A DNA stretch of 64,000 nucleotides from Mycolicibacterium austroafricanum (lineage in GTDB: Bacteria > Actinomycetota > Actinomycetes > Mycobacteriales > Mycobacteriaceae): assembly GCF_000612725.1 (NCBI RefSeq), contig NZ_HG964453.1, positions 269,010 through 333,009 of the forward strand, given 5' to 3'. Each line of letters starts with the position of its first letter. Position 1 is the stretch's first letter. A program made the translations under genes and the position numbers. Positions 60,863 to 64,000 of this stretch are shown piece after piece. The notes under the pieces were generated by a model that saw only the letters and a program-made list of their open reading frames with translations, made no database searches and was not told the DNA's origin.

Positions 60863-62455
60863 ATGACGACGGAACTTTCCGGTACCCCAGCGCAGCAGAT
60901 CGCCGCAGGTTATGCCGTCGAAGGTGCGGCGCTGGACCTGGGTTCGGTCGTCGTCGACGGGGTCTGCGATCCGTCCGCCCGGGTGCGGATCCCGCTGGCC
61001 ACGCTCAACCGGCACGGCCTGGTGGCGGGTGCCACCGGCACCGGGAAGACGAAGTCGTTGCAGGTGCTCGCCGAGCAGTTGTCGGCGGCGGGGGTTCCGG
61101 TGGTGATGGCCGACGTCAAGGGCGACCTGTCGGGGCTGTCGAAACCCGGCGAGGCCGGCGAGAAGGTCACCCAGCGGGCCGCCGACACCGGTGACGAGTG
61201 GGCCGCGACGGCGTATCCGGTGGAGTTCCTGTCGCTGGGCACCTCCGGCATCGGGGTGCCGGTGCGCGCCACGATCAGCAGCTTCGGGCCGATCCTGCTG
61301 TCGAAGGTGTTGGGGCTCAACCAGACTCAGGAGTCGACGCTGGGTCTGATCTTTCACTGGGCCGATCAGCAGGGCCTGGCGCTGCTGGATCTGAAGGATC
61401 TGCGTGCGGTGATCCAGTACCTGACCAGTGATGAGGGTAAGCCGCAACTCAAGGCGCTCGGCGCGGTGTCCACCACGACCGCGGGTGTCATCCTGCGTGC
61501 GCTGGTCAACCTCGAGGCCGAAGGCGCCGACACCTTCTTCGGCGAGCCCGAACTCGAACCCGACGATCTGCTGCGGGTCGACGCGTCCGGCCGCGGCATC
61601 ATCACGCTGCTGGAGCTGGGCAGCCAGGCCGCCCGCCCCGTGATGTTCTCGACGTTCCTGATGTGGGTGCTGGCCGACCTGTTCACCACGCTGCCCGAGG
61701 TCGGTGACGTCGAGAAACCCAAGCTGGTGTTCGTCTTCGACGAGGCGCATCTGTTGTTCGCCGACGCCTCCAAGGCCTTTCTGCAGCAGGTGGAGCAGAC
61801 GGTCAAGCTGATCCGTTCCAAAGGCGTCGGGGTGCTGTTCTGCACGCAGTTGCCCACCGATGTTCCCAAGGAGGTGCTCAGCCAGCTCGGGGCGCGGATC
61901 CAGCATGCGTTGCGGGCGTTCACGCCGGACGACCAGAAGGCGTTGACCAAGACGGTGCGCACCTACCCGAAAACCGCGGTGTACGACCTGGAGTCGGCGT
62001 TGACTTCGCTGGGGATCGGCGAGGCCGTCGTCACCGTGCTGTCCGAGAGGGGCGCCCCCACCCCGGTGGCGTGGACCAGGATGCGGGCCCCGCGCTCGCT
62101 GATGGACACCATCGGGCCGGAGGCGATCGCGGCGGCCGCCAAAGCCAGCCCGCTGCAGGCCGAGTACGGCCAGACCATAGACCGGGACTCGGCACACGAA
62201 CGGTTGGCGGCCAAGCTCGCCCCGCCACCGCCCGTCACCCCGGCGCTCCCGGCTTCCCCGCCGCCGGTCTACATCCCGCCGCCGGTCGAGGTGCCGCCCA
62301 TGCCCGCGCCCGCGCAGCCCGACGAGCCGGGCCTGCTGGACAAGATGATGGACAGCCCCGCCTTCAAGAGTGCGATGCGCTCGGCGGGCACCGTGATCGG
62401 TCGCGAGATCACCCGCAGCATTTTCGGCACCGGACGGCGACGACGCCGACGCTGA
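60863..62455 (+). CDS. HerA/DUF853-type ATPase (Rv2510c-like)
   Basis: The 530-residue protein is a P-loop ATPase of the HerA-FtsK group. Walker A is GATGTGKT (about residue 56) and Walker B is [12 protein letters not shown] (about 287-298); the DUF853 features [10 protein letters not shown] and [15 protein letters not shown] follow. A Pro-rich linker (about 450-485) precedes a short basic C-terminus ending in RRRRRR. Its cellular role is unknown; relatives are hexameric DNA or protein translocases. It is divergent from orn and convergent with the SDR gene. Confidence 0.93.
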   Translation: MTTELSGTPAQQIAAGYAVEGAALDLGSVVVDGVCDPSARVRIPLATLNRHGLVAGATGTGKTKSLQVLAEQLSAAGVPVVMADVKGDLSGLSKPGEAGEKVTQRAADTGDEWAATAYPVEFLSLGTSGIGVPVRATISSFGPILLSKVLGLNQTQESTLGLIFHWADQQGLALLDLKDLRAVIQYLTSDEGKPQLKALGAVSTTTAGVILRALVNLEAEGADTFFGEPELEPDDLLRVDASGRGIITLLELGSQAARPVMFSTFLMWVLADLFTTLPEVGDVEKPKLVFVFDEAHLLFADASKAFLQQVEQTVKLIRSKGVGVLFCTQLPTDVPKEVLSQLGARIQHALRAFTPDDQKALTKTVRTYPKTAVYDLESALTSLGIGEAVVTVLSERGAPTPVAWTRMRAPRSLMDTIGPEAIAAAAKASPLQAEYGQTIDRDSAHERLAAKLAPPPPVTPALPASPPPVYIPPPVEVPPMPAPAQPDEPGLLDKMMDSPAFKSAMRSAGTVIGREITRSIFGTGRRRRRR

Positions 62456-62462
62456 AGAGGGG

Positions 62463-63269
62463 TCAGTCGCCGCCGAGCTTCTTGTACACCGCGCCGACGA
62501 TCGGGGCGACGATCGCGCGGGGCGCGTATCCGCTGGCCGCCGACATCGCCTTGGACGTGATGCCGGGCACCACGCGCATCTTGTTGCGGTCCAAGCCATC
62601 CAGCGAAACCTTCGCGGTGTACTCGGTGTCGATCCACAGGAAGTCGGGGATCAACCGCTCGACCAGTGACTGCTCGTCGGGGTCGGGAAGCTCGGTGCGC
62701 ACCGGGCCGGGGGCCAGCACGGTGACGTGCACGCCCGCCGATTTCACCTCGCCGCGCAGCGATTCGCCGAAGGTGTTCGCGAACGCCTTGGTCGCGGCGT
62801 AGGTGGCGTTGTTCGGGATGGGGGAGTTGCCGGCCGCCGATCCCGAGATCAGGATGCCGCCCGCGCGGCGCTGCACCATGCCGGGCAGCACGGCCAGCAC
62901 CAGATCGTGTACGCCGAGAACGTTGAGCTGCACCTGCTTCCGCTCCTCGGCGGGATCCAGTGCATGCACAGCACCGAACGTGGCGGTGCCGGCGTTCGCG
63001 CACAGAATCGAGATGTTGCGGCCGGCCAGTTCGTCGCAGAACGCGCCGCGCGACACCGGGTCGGCGAGGTCGACGGCTCGCACCTCGACGGTCACGCCGT
63101 ACTTCTGACGCAGCCGCTCGGCGAGCTCGTTGAGCACCTCTTCGCGGCGGGCCGTGATGATCAGGTGGTGTCCACGCTCGGCGAGCTCGACGGCCAGCGC
63201 CTCGCCGATGTTCTGAGAGGCGCCGGTGACGACGGCACGGGCGTCCTCGCTGGGAGCGGGTACGGGCAT
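62463..63269 (-). CDS. short-chain dehydrogenase/reductase (Rv2509-like)
   Basis: The 268-residue protein has a Rossmann cofactor site, VVTGASQNIGEALAVELA (about 13-30), the CANAGTATFG strand, Ser in ISGSAAGN and the YAATK catalytic Tyr/Lys (about 156-160). By position it matches Rv2509; the M. smegmatis homologue has been described as reducing the beta-keto group in the last step of mycolic acid synthesis, where CmrA is the better-known enzyme, so the exact substrate is open. ATG 63269 is chosen because upstream sequence lacks family character. Confidence 0.92.
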   Translation of the reverse strand: MPVPAPSEDARAVVTGASQNIGEALAVELAERGHHLIITARREEVLNELAERLRQKYGVTVEVRAVDLADPVSRGAFCDELAGRNISILCANAGTATFGAVHALDPAEERKQVQLNVLGVHDLVLAVLPGMVQRRAGGILISGSAAGNSPIPNNATYAATKAFANTFGESLRGEVKSAGVHVTVLAPGPVRTELPDPDEQSLVERLIPDFLWIDTEYTAKVSLDGLDRNKMRVVPGITSKAMSAASGYAPRAIVAPIVGAVYKKLGGD

Positions 63270-63294
63270 GGGCCGGACTATATCGTGAGCGATC

Positions 63295-64000
63295 ATGAGC
63301 GAGCTGTCGCCCACGATCGGGCCGCCCGTAGGCAGTGCGGGTGCGAAACGCTCGCGCGTGCTGGCCTGGGCGATGTGGGATTTCGGGGCGACCGCGATCA
63401 ACGCGATCGTGATCACGTTCGTGTTCACGGTCTATCTGACTTCCACTGTCGGCGACGACCTCCCCGGCGAAACCAGCCCGGCGAGCTGGCTGGGCAGGGC
63501 GCTGGCGGTGGCGGGGCTCGTGGTGGCGCTGCTCGCGCCGGTGACCGGGGTGTGGGTCGACGCGCCCGCCCGGCGTCGACGCGCCCTGGCGATCCTGACC
63601 GGGCTCGTGGTGATGCTGACCGCGTCGATGAGCCTGATCCGTGACGACCACCGCTACCTGTGGCCCGGCCTGATCCTGCTGGCCTGCACCGCGGCCTGCG
63701 GGGAACTGTCCACCGTCCCGTACAACGCGATGCTGCGGGATCTGTCCACCCCGCAAACCTCCGGCCGCGTCTCCGGATTCGGGCTCGCCCTGGGCTATTT
63801 CGGCAGCGTGCTGGCGTTGCTCGTGGTCTATGTGGGCTTCATCGCCGGTGCCGGCGACACCCGCGGCCTGCTGCACCTACCCGTCGCCGACGGCCAGAAC
63901 GTGCGGGCGGCCATGCTGCTCGTCGCGGCGTGGTTCGCGGTCTTCGCGTTGCCGCTGCTCATCTCGCCGCCGCCCGTGCTTGCGCAGACACCTCCACCCC
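63295..64000 (+). CDS. MFS transporter of the UMF1/Atg22-like type (3' end missing)
   Basis: The first 235 codons are present; the gene runs off the right edge. It starts MSELSPTIGPP and has membrane helices with the UMF1-like opening SRVLAWAMWDFGATAINAIV, TVYLTSTVGDD and PYNAMLRDLSTPQTSGRVSGFGLALGYFG (positions about 140-168). UMF1-type proteins export amino acids or unknown metabolites. The position matches Rv2508c. It is divergent from the SDR gene over 25 bp. Confidence 0.9.
   Translation, partial: MSELSPTIGPPVGSAGAKRSRVLAWAMWDFGATAINAIVITFVFTVYLTSTVGDDLPGETSPASWLGRALAVAGLVVALLAPVTGVWVDAPARRRRALAILTGLVVMLTASMSLIRDDHRYLWPGLILLACTAACGELSTVPYNAMLRDLSTPQTSGRVSGFGLALGYFGSVLALLVVYVGFIAGAGDTRGLLHLPVADGQNVRAAMLLVAAWFAVFALPLLISPPPVLAQTPPP

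Overview
The window is a GC-rich chromosomal segment from a mycobacterium, most likely a fast-growing Mycolicibacterium-type species. Marker genes are a single 3097-residue type I fatty acid synthase followed by acpS, two Mce-associated membrane proteins, an MspA-family porin, the L,D-transpeptidase LdtB, oligoribonuclease and two WS/DGAT acyltransferases. Gene order on the right half follows the M. tuberculosis block Rv2525c-fas-acpS-Rv2522c-bcp-Rv2520c and, further right, ldtB-orn-Rv2510c-Rv2509-Rv2508c (order recalled, not searched). Relative to that backbone this genome carries three additions: an FNT channel gene, a beta-CASP hydrolase, and a roughly 24 kb block (about 33.9-58.1 kb) that ends at a tRNA-Lys.

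Layout. 0-1.6 kb: small secreted proteins. 1.6-11.1 kb: a catabolic cluster with a cytochrome P450, TetR regulator, SCP-x-type thiolase plus DUF35 partner, VOC protein, crotonase, two acyl-CoA ligases and an amidohydrolase; several of its intergenic regions carry variants of one near-palindrome, GAGAAT-N3-ATTCTC. 11.2-17.9 kb: two Mce-associated proteins, a convergent pair of IspD-family proteins, LtrA, an MFS transporter and a MerR-like regulator. 17.9-33.5 kb: a decayed Rv2525c-like Tat-secreted protein, fas, acpS, FNT channel, M20 peptidase, beta-CASP protein, Bcp and a DUF3618 protein.

33.9-58.1 kb: hypoxia or dormancy block. A MspA-type porin precedes hoxFUYHW, encoding a bidirectional NAD-linked [NiFe] hydrogenase and its protease. 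A lone YrbE-type permease follows. On the opposite strand a tightly packed run reads pfkB, ppsA, otsB1-like (HAD + trehalose phosphatase + GH65), a GltD-like flavoprotein with ferredoxin clusters, pyruvate:ferredoxin oxidoreductase and a dihydroorotate-dehydrogenase-like protein. Two overlapping WS/DGAT genes diverge from pfkB. Sequences resembling the DevR/DosR box lie before hoxF, yrbE, ppsA, pfkB and the first WS/DGAT. My reading is that the block links sugar and trehalose turnover to pyruvate, acetyl-CoA, reduced ferredoxin, H2 exchange and storage-lipid synthesis when respiration fails. This is an inference from content and putative operators.

58.1-64 kb: tRNA-Lys(CTT), ldtB, a SnoaL-like protein, tRNA-His(GTG), orn, a HerA/DUF853 ATPase, a short-chain dehydrogenase and a truncated MFS gene. 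No insertion sequence, phage gene, CRISPR array or rRNA was seen.
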